This document shows, piece by piece, positions 47,900-54,271 of a DNA stretch of 63,647 bases. The translations under genes were made by a program, and so were the position numbers. Position 1 is the first letter of the stretch; each line of letters opens with the position of its first letter. The DNA comes from a virus. The notes under the pieces are model-generated. The model saw only the letters and a program-made list of their open reading frames with translations. It did not search any database and had not been told where the DNA came from. Location of the stretch: positions 1-63,647 of the IMG/VR virus record IMGVR_UViG_3300032080_000005; one strand, 5' to 3'.

Positions 47900-48634
47900 T
47901 TAGTTAAGCCACTCCGCGGGGATCAACACCATGCAGTCGTGCGCTTCGGCCTCACGAATGAGGTATTCACGCAGGGCCTTCGCGTCCTCCACGTTACCCG
48001 CCGCGCGGTCAACTGCCTTCGCGATGTCGCCGGGAGTGTGGATGGTCGGCCGCTCGGTGCGGAGGTAGCCACCTTCATAAGCCTTACCCTCGAACGTATC
48101 CAGCGCGGCGTCGAGTCCGGCGATGGCGGCGGCCAGGTTTGGCTCGCTACCGAACGCCTTGCCCGCGATAGCGAACAGGCTGCCGGGTTCCATCGGGACA
48201 GGAGTTACGCTTATCTCGGCCACGTCGGCTTCGTGGATGCGCGGGCCGTGTGGGGTCATTTTGCGCTTGAAGATGCCGCCGACGCTGAAGCCCTTGATGG
48301 TGCCGGATTTGACCTTGTTGTACACGTCGGCCAGCGGGGAGGCTGGGTGGGGGTCGTCCAGGCGGGCCTTCACGAACAGGCCCTTGCCGTCCAGCTTGGC
48401 CTCCTCGACTACGCCGAGAGCCTGGTCAGTGTGGTGGTGGTAACAGAGGACGGGGTTACGCCGGAAGTATTTTTCGAGGCCCTTGTCGAAGACTCCCGGC
48501 ATGAAAGCCTCGCCCTCGCGGTCACGGTCAAAGCCCGCGGCGTACCCTTCGATGCGCAGCGCCTTACCGTCCAGCTCGACACGAGCGTCCGCGTCGAGCG
48601 CGAAGTCAAGCTGGAACGGTGCCTGCTCTTTCAC
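47900..48634 (-). CDS. HK97-family prohead protease
   Basis: 244 residues from GTG 48634, 7 bases after TACACT. RIEGYAAGFDRDREGEAFMPG at about 27-47 opens the S78/U35 protease domain, NPVLCYHHHTDQALG at about 60-74 has the catalytic His region, and KSGTIKGFSVGGIF at about 109-122 has the Ser-Val-Gly-Gly active-site strand. It removes the capsid delta domain during maturation. Lies just before the capsid gene in transcription order. Confidence 0.88.
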   Translation of the reverse strand: MKEQAPFQLDFALDADARVELDGKALRIEGYAAGFDRDREGEAFMPGVFDKGLEKYFRRNPVLCYHHHTDQALGVVEEAKLDGKGLFVKARLDDPHPASPLADVYNKVKSGTIKGFSVGGIFKRKMTPHGPRIHEADVAEISVTPVPMEPGSLFAIAGKAFGSEPNLAAAIAGLDAALDTFEGKAYEGGYLRTERPTIHTPGDIAKAVDRAAGNVEDAKALREYLIREAEAHDCMVLIPAEWLN

Positions 48635-48647
48635 GCTCCGCAGTGTA
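48635..48647 (-). promoter_or_regulatory. leaderless promoter of the protease gene
   Basis: TACACT, 7 bases, GTG 48634. Confidence 0.55.
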
Positions 48648-48654
48648 GCGCAAT

Positions 48655-49257
48655 TCAGCGGAGCAGATGCGTTAGCAGAGAAGCATTATGCTTACCGCTA
48701 TTACATGACGGGCAAAGCCCCGCGAAGTTCTCCCAGCCATGTTCGCCACCCGTCGACAGTGCTTCAATGTGGTCAACGTGGATAGGACCATGAGCGCCAC
48801 AGAGTTCGCAGATGCCCTGACGCAGCATCTCCGCGAAGGCGGCCGCATCTACTGAGTCGCCCTGTGGGGCATTGGCTTTCAGGCCGCGATAGCGACTCGC
48901 CGCTGGGCGCTGATGCGCGCGATACTTCTCTGGATTCGCCGCGCGCCATGTATCGCGCCAGACCGCTGCTTGCTCAGGATTATCCCGATAGCGCGCCGCT
49001 GACCTGGCGGCAATCTTATCTGGATACCGCGCACGATAGCGCCGCTGACGAGCCTGCGCCGCCGCACGATTACGGCGATACTTTGCGCGATCATTCGCGC
49101 GGCATTTGTCGAGATTATTCTTCCGTCGCGCACGTTCTGCCAACCTTTCTCCACGGCGAACGCAAGCTCTACACACGCCACGGCGCCGCCCTGAATCAGT
49201 CCGCAAGGCAAAATCTTCAAGCGGCTTTTCCTCACCGCACTTTGAGCAGCGCTTCAT
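48655..49257 (-). CDS. HNH endonuclease
   Basis: 200 residues from ATG 49257 in an ATGA overlap. N-terminal zinc knuckle CSKCGEEKPLEDF with CRACVRRGE at about 3-33, a long basic helical region, then the HNH domain: CELCGAHGPIHVDHIEALSTGG at about 150-171 and LCPSCNSGKHNASL at about 180-193. It matches free-standing HNH nucleases that are inserted next to capsid genes. The sequence lies between the protease and a set of tail-less accessory genes, a common landing site for intronless homing nucleases. Confidence 0.82.
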   Translation of the reverse strand: MKRCSKCGEEKPLEDFALRTDSGRRRGVCRACVRRGERLAERARRKNNLDKCRANDRAKYRRNRAAAQARQRRYRARYPDKIAARSAARYRDNPEQAAVWRDTWRAANPEKYRAHQRPAASRYRGLKANAPQGDSVDAAAFAEMLRQGICELCGAHGPIHVDHIEALSTGGEHGWENFAGLCPSCNSGKHNASLLTHLLR

Positions 49258-49403
49258 TCGCCCCACGGCGTGACGTGAAGCTGCATCATCCAGAACCAGG
49301 CGTATTTCGGCCTGCCCTTCCGGTCGTGGTAGCGACCCCAGACCCACCCGTCATCGCAGTCGCCGATGACCTTGACCGGCTCGTCGGTGAACCAGAGAAT
49401 CAC
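49254..49403 (-). CDS. 49-aa Trp-rich protein
   Basis: GTG at 49403 in a GTGA overlap with the previous stop. The segment GDCDDGWVWGRYHDRKGRPKYAWFWMM is aromatic-rich and beta-like. Overlaps the HNH gene by ATGA. Unknown function. Confidence 0.5.
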   Translation of the reverse strand: MILWFTDEPVKVIGDCDDGWVWGRYHDRKGRPKYAWFWMMQLHVTPWGE

Positions 49404-49774
49404 GCCGCGCGGATCGAGGCGTTGGGCCACAGGTGGACGGCGTCGCAGACGACGCACACCTTCAGCGGCTCGATGTTGTCGCGCGGTGGGGTGTCGGCGG
49501 CCGGTTCCGTATCTGGCGCCAGTGGCGTCATGATCTGAGCTTGACGGCGGCATTCAGCGCGGTTCACCTGTTTGCGGATGCGCGTACCGGACATGGCCGC
49601 GTTGGCGAAGTCCATCGTGACGCTGCGGTCGGCGTGCGCTTCCTTGATGGCACGGCCGCCGTTGAGGACGACGGTCTTCCCCAGCGCCTCGACCTCCGCG
49701 GGGCTGGGATTCGACACGACCGGCCACTCGTAGTCCTCGTGACTCCAATCGTCGTCCCAAAACAGCGTCTCCAT
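49400..49774 (-). CDS. 124-aa hypothetical protein
   Basis: I use ATG 49774, which follows GAAGGGAGG; the longer frame upstream crosses the tRNA-Ala gene. Acidic, aromatic N-terminus (METLFWDDDWSHEDYEW), central VLNGGRAIKEAHADRSVTMDF, C-terminal CVVCDA knuckle. No family recognised. Confidence 0.55.
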   Translation of the reverse strand: METLFWDDDWSHEDYEWPVVSNPSPAEVEALGKTVVLNGGRAIKEAHADRSVTMDFANAAMSGTRIRKQVNRAECRRQAQIMTPLAPDTEPAADTPPRDNIEPLKVCVVCDAVHLWPNASIRAA

Positions 49775-49796
49775 GCGCCTCCCTTCAGTTCGTAAG

Positions 49797-49869
49797 TGGA
49801 CAAGGCGGGGTTCGAACCCGCGACCTCCTGCTTGCAAAACAGGCGCTCTGCCAACTGAGCTACTCGCCC
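49797..49869 (-). tRNA. tRNA-Ala (anticodon TGC)
   Basis: Acceptor GGGCGAG/CTTGTCC with G-T pairs, D-arm AGCTC...GAGC, anticodon loop TTTGCAA, T-arm GCGGG/CCCGC with TTCGAAC. No encoded CCA. First of six genes in the 49.8-50.4 kb leftward cluster. Confidence 0.88.
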
Positions 49870-49946
49870 ACAACCAGTCTATCGCGAAGGTCAAGACGAC
49901 GAGTTAGTGCCACGGAGTGTCCCTAATCTGCATCCTTGACGCACGA

Positions 49947-50021
49947 ATCCGGGGGCAGGGTTCGAACCTGCACTTCGAGGTTCAGGGCCTCGCTGGCTGC
50001 CAGTTACCTTATCACCCCGGA
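49947..50021 (-). tRNA. tRNA-Gln (anticodon CTG)
   Basis: Acceptor TCCGGGG/CCCCGGA, anticodon stem CGAGG/CCTCG with loop CCCTGAA, T-arm GCAGG/CCTGC with TTCGAAC. Position 33 is C instead of the usual T, which is rare. D-arm is atypical. Confidence 0.72.
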
Positions 50022-50022
50022 G

Positions 50023-50110
50023 TGGACGTGCCGGGAGTTGAACCCGGATCGCCGCCTGGCAGGGGTGTCCCTCGCTGTGCAGGCGGCCGTGACCTTTCAC
50101 GCCCACGTCC
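50023..50110 (-). tRNA. tRNA-like gene with expanded anticodon domain (Cys-GCA?)
   Basis: Acceptor GGACGTG/CACGTCC, D-arm CGTG/CACG and T-arm CCGGG/CCCGG are perfect. Between D and T arms lie about 40 bases instead of 23. An 8-pair stem GCCGCCTG/CAGGCGGC can form with a 21-base loop, or a shorter stem CGC/GCG with loop CTGCACA (anticodon GCA). Either it is a type II-like or defective tRNA, or it holds an insert of about 18-20 bases near position 37. Length 88 bases. Confidence 0.55.
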
Positions 50111-50134
50111 AGTATAGAGGGAGCGTCAATCGAG

Positions 50135-50208
50135 CACCGCTGACGGGACTTGAACCCGCAAGGTCCGGCCTGAGAAACCGGCGGCTCTACCAATTCGCCT
50201 ACAGCGGC
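50135..50208 (-). tRNA. tRNA-Glu (anticodon CTC)
   Basis: Acceptor GCCGCTG/CAGCGGT, anticodon stem CCGGT/GCCGG with loop TTCTCAG, T-arm GCGGG/CCCGT with TTCAAGT. Discriminator G. Confidence 0.78.
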
Positions 50209-50221
50209 ACATCCAAGTATA

Positions 50222-50296
50222 TCGGGCGAGCGGGATTCGAACCCGCGGCCTCTCGGTCCCGAACCGAGCGCGCTGACCAGACTGCGCTACCGCCCA
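50222..50296 (-). tRNA. tRNA-Pro (anticodon CGG)
   Basis: Anticodon stem CTCGG/CCGAG with loop TTCGGGA, T-arm GCGGG/CCCGC with TTCGAAT, acceptor closed by T-G and G-T pairs at its ends. Discriminator A as expected for Pro. Confidence 0.82.
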
Positions 50297-50297
50297 A

Positions 50298-50369
50298 CGC
50301 CGCACCTGGAGTTCGAGTCCAGAACCTCCCGGTCACAAGCCGAGGCTCTACCAATTGAGCTAGAGCGGC
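50298..50369 (-). tRNA. tRNA with anticodon TGT (Thr) or GTG (His)
   Basis: Acceptor GCCGCTC/GTGCGGC, D-arm GCTC/GAGC, T-arm CTGGA/TCCAG with CTCGAAC. Best pairing of the anticodon stem (CTCGG/CCGGG) gives loop CTTGTGA and anticodon TGT, but this leaves no base 26; the register with base 26 gives GTG with a poorly paired stem. A separate clear His-GTG gene exists at 53458, which favours Thr. Confidence 0.6.
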
Positions 50370-50378
50370 GGGTTGAAG

Positions 50379-50534
50379 TTACCGCGAGGTAGGCTTGGCG
50401 CGGCGGTATGAGTCCACCCGCACTTTGCCTTTGCCGCGGTTCGCCCCGCGTGGGGACCGCGAATGCTTCTTGACGCCGACTGCGCTACCCGAGCCAGCCC
50501 GACGACGCCGCTTTCCGCGCCCCCGCGTCGCCAT
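50379..50534 (-). CDS. 51-aa very basic protein
   Basis: ATG overlaps the preceding stop by TGATG. About 22 of 51 residues are Arg or Lys, with Gly and Ser (GKRRRRAGSG, RGANRGKGK). It probably binds nucleic acid, perhaps packaged DNA or capsid. Lies just upstream of the tRNA cluster on the same strand, so it may share the tRNA transcript. Confidence 0.55.
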   Translation of the reverse strand: MATRGRGKRRRRAGSGSAVGVKKHSRSPRGANRGKGKVRVDSYRRAKPTSR

Positions 50535-50605
50535 CAGGCGGCCGCCGTGGTCTGCGGGCGAAAGCGCCGCGCGAAACCGAAAATCGTGTCGAGAACGTCA
50601 ATCAC
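50534..50605 (-). CDS. 23-aa leaderless peptide
   Basis: GTG at 50605 lies 6 bases after TAAGCT. Amphipathic, with FGFARRFRP. Its TGA overlaps the ATG of the 51-aa basic protein. The promoter-to-start spacing supports it despite its length. Confidence 0.5.
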   Translation of the reverse strand: MIDVLDTIFGFARRFRPQTTAAA

Positions 50606-50617
50606 AGGGACAGCTTA
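50606..50617 (-). promoter_or_regulatory. leaderless promoter feeding two peptides and the tRNA cluster
   Basis: TAAGCT, 6 bases, GTG 50605. The tRNA genes 50369-49797 lie downstream on the same strand without an obvious terminator. Confidence 0.55.
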
Positions 50618-50620
50618 GCA

Positions 50621-50698
50621 TCAGTCGTCGCCGTTGGCGAGCCAATCCGCGTAGTAGTCCTCGTCATCTTCCGCCGCCTCGACGAACTCGTCGAACAC
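50621..50698 (-). CDS. 25-aa acidic peptide
   Basis: GTG follows the stop of the preceding gene directly (TGAGTG). Fourteen residues of 25 are Asp, Glu or Tyr (FDEFVEAAEDDEDYYADW). Coupled end of the portal operon; function unknown. Confidence 0.45.
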   Translation of the reverse strand: MFDEFVEAAEDDEDYYADWLANGDD

Positions 50699-50944
50699 TC
50701 AGCGCCGCCGCGGGCGCGTCGGAAGGTGGCCGGTCGGCGGAGGCACCGGGTGGCCGCCAGTCGAGGGAAGCTCCTGCTCCTGCTCCACGACTTGCATGAG
50801 GCGGGCGCCGAGCAGAACTGCCGGTGGAAGGTCGCCGTTGACGCGGGCGTCCTCGATGTCGAAGCCGTCCACCTTGAAGCTGACCTCCACGCAGCCGTCT
50901 GGGGCGTCGTCTTCCGTGATGGTGATGGTCATCGACGCGCTCAT
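50699..50944 (-). CDS. 81-aa protein after the portal gene
   Basis: ATG 50944 with AAAGGGAAGGG upstream. Beta-rich start (ASMTITITEDDAPDGCVEVSFKVDG), then a helical part with MQVVEQEQEL and a Pro/Arg-rich end. It may be a portal-associated structural protein. No family recognised. Confidence 0.55.
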   Translation of the reverse strand: MSASMTITITEDDAPDGCVEVSFKVDGFDIEDARVNGDLPPAVLLGARLMQVVEQEQELPSTGGHPVPPPTGHLPTRPRRR

Positions 50945-50963
50945 GGCCCTTCCCTTTCGCCGC

Positions 50964-52373
50964 TCATGCCTCGACGACCTCGTCCAGGTTCGGGACGTTC
51001 TCGCCTTTCGGCGGACGGCCGCCGCCATCGCCGGGGAGCGGCCGGTCGGCGGTGCCGCCTTCCTTCGTGTTCGTGGGGTCGGGCATGTTGAGGACGGTTT
51101 CTTCGATCCGCTGTGCCTTCTTTTCGTCCTCCATTTCCTCGCGCAGAGGCTTCAGGTTGAACTGGCGCCGGACCTCCTTGACGAGGACGCCGGGGACGGC
51201 CGCGAATTCCCCACCGAGCTTGAACTGATCCTCGATGGGCATCTGGTATTCGTAGTCGATCTTCAGCTTCAGGCCGAAGTCGGCGGTGAGTTCTTTCGTC
51301 AGCAGCGTCTGGAGCGTGTTGAGGATCGGCCGCATCCGCTTGTTGTCGAAGTTGCGGCGTTCTTCGGCGGGCGTGGTGGTCGAGGAAGTTTCGTTGCCGA
51401 GGCCGAGCATCACCTTCGGGACACGGAACAGCGCCAGGATGCGGTCGCGGCTCTGGTCGGACATCAGCCCGAACTCGGCCTTCGTCGCGTCGGACTGGAT
51501 CGGCTTGTAGGTGAGGCCGCGGCCGAGGACGGCGACCTGGAACGCCTGCTTGGCGCCAGCGTAGATGCCAGCGAACTGGCGGCGCAGCTTCGCCGCGTTC
51601 GACTCGGAAATCGCCTGCTCGGCCTCCAGCACGCCCTCCAGGCGAGCGCCGTTTTCGTAGTAGGACGCCTTCGTCTCGGTAAGCGCAATCTCCCCGTCGA
51701 AGATGCGCGGACCCATCGCGATGATGCCCGCGCCGCGGTAGGAGTCGTGGGGGTTGGCGCCCTTCCAGTGAATGACCTTCTCGGGCGGAATCTCGACGGC
51801 GACCTTGCCGGGCGCCTTGTACTCGTAGTGCTTGACGAGTTCGCCCTTGTCGCCGGGGACGACCTCGACGTGCTGGGGCGGGAGCCGCAGAAGCTGGAGC
51901 GGCCGACCGCGGCCGTCATCCCCGCGCTTGTAGAGGAACCCGTCTCCGGTGATGTAGCGGTCGATGACGAAAAGTTCGATGACTTCTTCCCAGCTCTGGT
52001 AGCCGTTCGGTTCCTCCAGGAGCTGGACGAGCCAGGGGTCCGCAAGGCGGGCACCGGGTTCCGCCTCCGCGCGAGAGCGCGGGACGGTCTTGCCGTCGTA
52101 GTCCTCCAGGTGCCACTCGGCGTGGGCGGCCGTCTCGGCGATGACGCCCATGCAGTCGGCGACCCAATCCATCGCCTTGTCGGTGCCCGATCCGTAGGCT
52201 TCGAGCTGGCGCTTCGCGGAGGAGGCGGCGAAGCGGGAGCCGCTGGTGCGTCCCATGTGTGCGCCGTAGACCTCCGGCGCATCCTTGCGCGAGCCGGGGA
52301 TGACCGCGCGGCCCGGCGCAGCCTTCCCTTCTAGAGAGAGCGCGCCGAGGAAGGTGGAGAGGGGGTTCGCCAT
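50964..52373 (-). CDS. portal protein (HK97 type)
   Basis: 469 residues. The portal family pattern is clear: DWVADCMGVIAETAAHAEWHL near residue 70, PWLVQLLEEPNGYQSWEEVIE at about 113-133, FVIDRYITGDGFLYKR at about 135-150, LLRLPPQHVEVVPGD at about 160, VIHWKGANPHDSYRGAGII at about 202-220, and SQSRDRILALFRVPKVMLGLGNETSS at about 300-325. It forms the dodecameric DNA entry ring. First virion gene in the leftward transcription order. Confidence 0.92.
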   Translation of the reverse strand: MANPLSTFLGALSLEGKAAPGRAVIPGSRKDAPEVYGAHMGRTSGSRFAASSAKRQLEAYGSGTDKAMDWVADCMGVIAETAAHAEWHLEDYDGKTVPRSRAEAEPGARLADPWLVQLLEEPNGYQSWEEVIELFVIDRYITGDGFLYKRGDDGRGRPLQLLRLPPQHVEVVPGDKGELVKHYEYKAPGKVAVEIPPEKVIHWKGANPHDSYRGAGIIAMGPRIFDGEIALTETKASYYENGARLEGVLEAEQAISESNAAKLRRQFAGIYAGAKQAFQVAVLGRGLTYKPIQSDATKAEFGLMSDQSRDRILALFRVPKVMLGLGNETSSTTTPAEERRNFDNKRMRPILNTLQTLLTKELTADFGLKLKIDYEYQMPIEDQFKLGGEFAAVPGVLVKEVRRQFNLKPLREEMEDEKKAQRIEETVLNMPDPTNTKEGGTADRPLPGDGGGRPPKGENVPNLDEVVEA

Positions 52374-52389
52374 CTAGGGAGCCAGTCTA
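52374..52389 (-). promoter_or_regulatory. promoter of the portal gene
   Basis: TAGACT (52389-52384 on the minus strand), 10 bases to ATG 52373, giving at most a leader of a few bases and no SD. Confidence 0.5.
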
Positions 52390-52818
52390 GCAGCGAAACT
52401 GCCTCCCGTATAGCACATCGCGCAAGGAAGCGGCGTCACATAAGGTGGGGTCGTGTGGAGGTTTCGTTCCAGCGCGCCCACAAGGCAGCGTCGAATCGGA
52501 GAGGGCGGCCAGGGAAGTAGAGGCGTGGGTTTGTGTTAAATGGCGGCCGAGGGCGTGTGCCGCACCCCGCGCTGCTCCGCCCAGCGGGCTGCGCGAGCGG
52601 GGTGAGCGTAGCACATCGAAAATTTTGGGGTGAATTTGGCTTTATAGGCTGGTTTGCGGCGAGGATTTGTGTTCTTGCGAATTTGCGGGCTTTGGCCCTG
52701 TTCTAGGCACGAATATCGCGAATTTCCTTGTTTTTCGTATACGAAACGTCAAAACTCGTGCCTCATATAGGGCCAAATCCCGAATTTAGGGGTGGTGAAT
52801 GGGGCCAAAGACGTGTGC
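52390..52818. other. divergent control region between the virion and right arms
   Basis: About 430 bases without a gene. It contains one GGCTTTGGCCCTGT element (52689-52702), an inverted repeat AGGCACGA/TCGTGCCT (52705-52712 and 52756-52763), and inside it the 14-base palindrome TTTCGTATACGAAA (52733-52746). The portal promoter fires leftward and the 97-aa gene promoter rightward, so this is a likely switch between the arms. Confidence 0.6.
52705..52763. promoter_or_regulatory. nested palindromes, probable operator
   Basis: Outer inverted repeat AGGCACGA/TCGTGCCT encloses the perfect palindrome TTTCGTATACGAAA. AT-rich surroundings. Regulator unknown. Confidence 0.55.
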
Positions 52819-52830
52819 TATGCTTGCTTC
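52819..52830 (+). promoter_or_regulatory. leaderless promoter of the 97-aa gene
   Basis: TATGCT (52819-52824), 6 bases, GTG 52831. Same spacing as on the minus strand, so the rule is not restricted to virion genes. Confidence 0.6.
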
Positions 52831-53124
52831 GTGAAGACTTCTCCGACTGCCCAGGACATCCGGGACGCAATCGGCGCTGGGCGCTATGCAGTGTCCTACG
52901 CAAAACAGACTCGCGGGCGCTTCCGCCGCCGGAAGACGAAAACTCGGCGGCCGCTGTTGGAGGCTGCGAAGGTGAAATGTGAACTAGCTGCTGTTCCGCT
53001 GCGCTCATACATCGGCATGATTGCTTGGGACAAGCATGAGATTACGGTGGAGCAAGAGATTGAAATGAAGAAGATCATGGAAGACCTCCGCTACGAGCGG
53101 CGGCAGATCACCAAGATGCTCTGA
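52831..53124 (+). CDS. 97-aa basic protein
   Basis: GTG 52831 is chosen because it lies 6 bases after TATGCT; the longer frame (ATG 52792 region) would begin upstream of the promoter. N-terminal QDIRDAIGAGRYAVSY, central Arg/Lys-rich RGRFRRRKTKTRR, and a C-terminal helix ending YERRQITKML. It lies between the operator region and the second tRNA cluster, on the opposite strand to both portal and tRNA genes. It may be a DNA-binding regulator, though no helix-turn-helix is obvious. Confidence 0.55.
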   Translation: MKTSPTAQDIRDAIGAGRYAVSYAKQTRGRFRRRKTKTRRPLLEAAKVKCELAAVPLRSYIGMIAWDKHEITVEQEIEMKKIMEDLRYERRQITKML

Positions 53125-53234
53125 TGGACGCCGCCATCGAAATCTGCACCATCATCTTCGTCTCGGCCTGGCTGCTGTACCTGGCCGCCCGCGGTGGTTG
53201 GAACGCATACTGGTCCCTGACCGGCCGCCGCTAA
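53124..53234 (+). CDS. 36-aa membrane peptide
   Basis: ATG overlaps the previous TGA by one base. A single transmembrane helix (about residues 4-23) with Trp and Leu, then GGWNAYWSLTGRR. Its stop abuts the 3' end of the tRNA-L 53235 gene on the other strand. Confidence 0.5.
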   Translation: MDAAIEICTIIFVSAWLLYLAARGGWNAYWSLTGRR

Positions 53235-53307
53235 TTGCCCCGCCGGGAGTCGAACCCGGAACCTTGCGGTTAAGAGCCGCCTGCTCTACCAGTTGAGCTA
53301 CGGAGCA
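53235..53307 (-). tRNA. tRNA-Lys (anticodon CTT)
   Basis: Acceptor TGCTCCG/CGGGGCA, D-arm GCTC/GAGC, anticodon loop CTCTTAA, T-arm CCGGG/CCCGG with TTCGACT. Outer anticodon-stem pair is not Watson-Crick. Confidence 0.85.
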
Positions 53308-53308
53308 A

Positions 53309-53381
53309 TGGAGCCGGTCGGGATTGAACCGACGACCTCCCGCTTATCAGGCGGGTGCTCTAACCGCTGAGCTACGACTCC
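53309..53381 (-). tRNA. tRNA-Ile (anticodon GAT)
   Basis: Acceptor GGAGTCG/CGGCTCC, anticodon stem CCCGC/GCGGG with loop CTGATAA, T-arm GTCGG/CCGAC with TTCAATC. Canonical throughout. Confidence 0.92.
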
Positions 53382-53383
53382 AG

Positions 53384-53456
53384 CTCCCCACCCAGGGCTT
53401 GAACCTGGAACCTCCCGGTTAACGGCCGGGCGCTCTGCCAATTGAGCTAGTGAGGA
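53384..53456 (-). tRNA. tRNA-Asn (anticodon GTT)
   Basis: Acceptor TCCTCAC/GTGGGGA, anticodon stem CCCGG/CCGGG with loop CCGTTAA, T-arm CCAGG/CCTGG with TTCAAGC. Discriminator G. Confidence 0.9.
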
Positions 53457-53457
53457 A

Positions 53458-53531
53458 GGCGACCCGCGGGGATCGAACCCGCATTTGCCAGGATCACAAC
53501 CTGGAGCCATTTCCTATTCGGCCAGGGTCGC
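53458..53531 (-). tRNA. tRNA-His (anticodon GTG)
   Basis: Acceptor GCGACCC/GGGTCGC, anticodon stem CCAGG/CCTGG with loop TTGTGAT, T-arm GCGGG/CCCGC with TTCGATC. Position 73 is C as in bacterial His tRNAs. The base before position 1 is T, so the extra G-1 is not encoded. Confidence 0.85.
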
Positions 53532-53533
53532 AA

Positions 53534-53620
53534 GCGCCAGACCAGGGGTCGAACCTGGACCGCCAGCGCCCCCGATCCCGCTTTGAGGCGTCGGCTCTCT
53601 ACCAGTTGAGTTACCTGGCG
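53534..53620 (-). tRNA. tRNA-like gene with enlarged anticodon domain (Leu-CAA?)
   Basis: Acceptor CGCCAGG/TCTGGCG, D-loop with AACTGGTA, T-arm CCAGG/CCTGG with TTCGACC. About 37 bases separate D and T arms. The segment CGC-CTCAAAG contains CAA preceded by T, but no canonical 5-pair anticodon stem forms; a stem GACGC/GCGGT across a 24-base loop is possible. Either a poorly folding type II tRNA (Leu) or a gene with an insert. Confidence 0.5.
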
Positions 53621-53627
53621 CGGTGAG

Positions 53628-53707
53628 TAGCGGGGGCGGGATTCGAACCCGCGTCTCCAGGTTATGAGCCTGACAAGGTGGCTTGCGCCCCACTCCTCCA
53701 CCCCGCT
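53628..53707 (-). tRNA. tRNA-Met (anticodon CAT)
   Basis: Acceptor AGCGGGG/CCCCGCT, anticodon stem TCAGG/CCTGG with loop CTCATAA, T-arm GCGGG/CCCGC with TTCGAAT. The D-arm GTGG/CCAC has a 16-base loop, longer than usual. The fully paired first acceptor base argues for an elongator rather than initiator role; tRNA-Ile2 (lysidine) is another reading. Confidence 0.82.
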
Positions 53708-54271
53708 ATACCGACATCGTATCGCGTCCGTCAAGCGGGCATTCCATATTCCAGAATCTGGAATGAACTCCAAATTCTGGAGCAATTTGGACTTCGCTTG
53801 GAGTTGGCGCCGCGACTCCGGCCGCGTCAGTCGGATCGGGGACCATTTGGCAAGTTTTTCCGCTAGAAAACTTGTCACTTGACGCCCATGCTAGGGAAAG
53901 GAAACTGAGCGCTATCACGCTTGTCAAATGTGAGGAAACTAAGCGCTACACCATCTGTCAAGCAGGGCCATAGCCTACATATAGGGCTTTGGCCCTCTTA
54001 CTTTTCGTCCTTGCACCCGTGCAAGCCCCGCCCCTACATCCCCACAACCCCTCAATTTTGGGGTTTACGGCTTGACAATGGGGCTGGGATGTGGTAGTGC
54101 GCGGGTCGATGGTTGACAGGGAAATGATTAGGTAGGCGCAAGGGTCTGTGGGGTTGCGGGGCGTTACCACAACCCTACAATCCTGTCTGTGATGGATCGC
54201 ACACAACGTAAGGTAATCGCCTGCTAGGTTTGTGGGGTCGCAGTAACCAAACAACCCGAAAGGAACGCGAC
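53708..54271. other. control region with palindromes and tandem repeats
   Basis: 564 bases without a gene. Visible elements: palindrome ATTCCAGAATCTGGAAT (53748-53764); inverted repeat CCAAATT/AATTTGG (53770-53776, 53784-53790); CAAGTTTT/AAAACTTG (53851-53858, 53867-53874); two imperfect direct repeats of 29 bases (53899-53927 and 53933-53961); one GGCTTTGGCCCTCT element (53985-53998); and TTGACA boxes at about 54073-54078 and 54114-54119. It may combine early promoters, repressor sites and perhaps a replication origin. Confidence 0.6.
53899..53961 (-). repeat. tandem 29-base repeats with TTGACA-like ends
   Basis: The two copies share AGGAAACT-AGCGCTA and TGTCAA ends; 22 of 29 bases agree and the period is 34 bases. 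Read on the minus strand each begins TTGAC(A). They look like paired operators or iterons. Confidence 0.55.
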
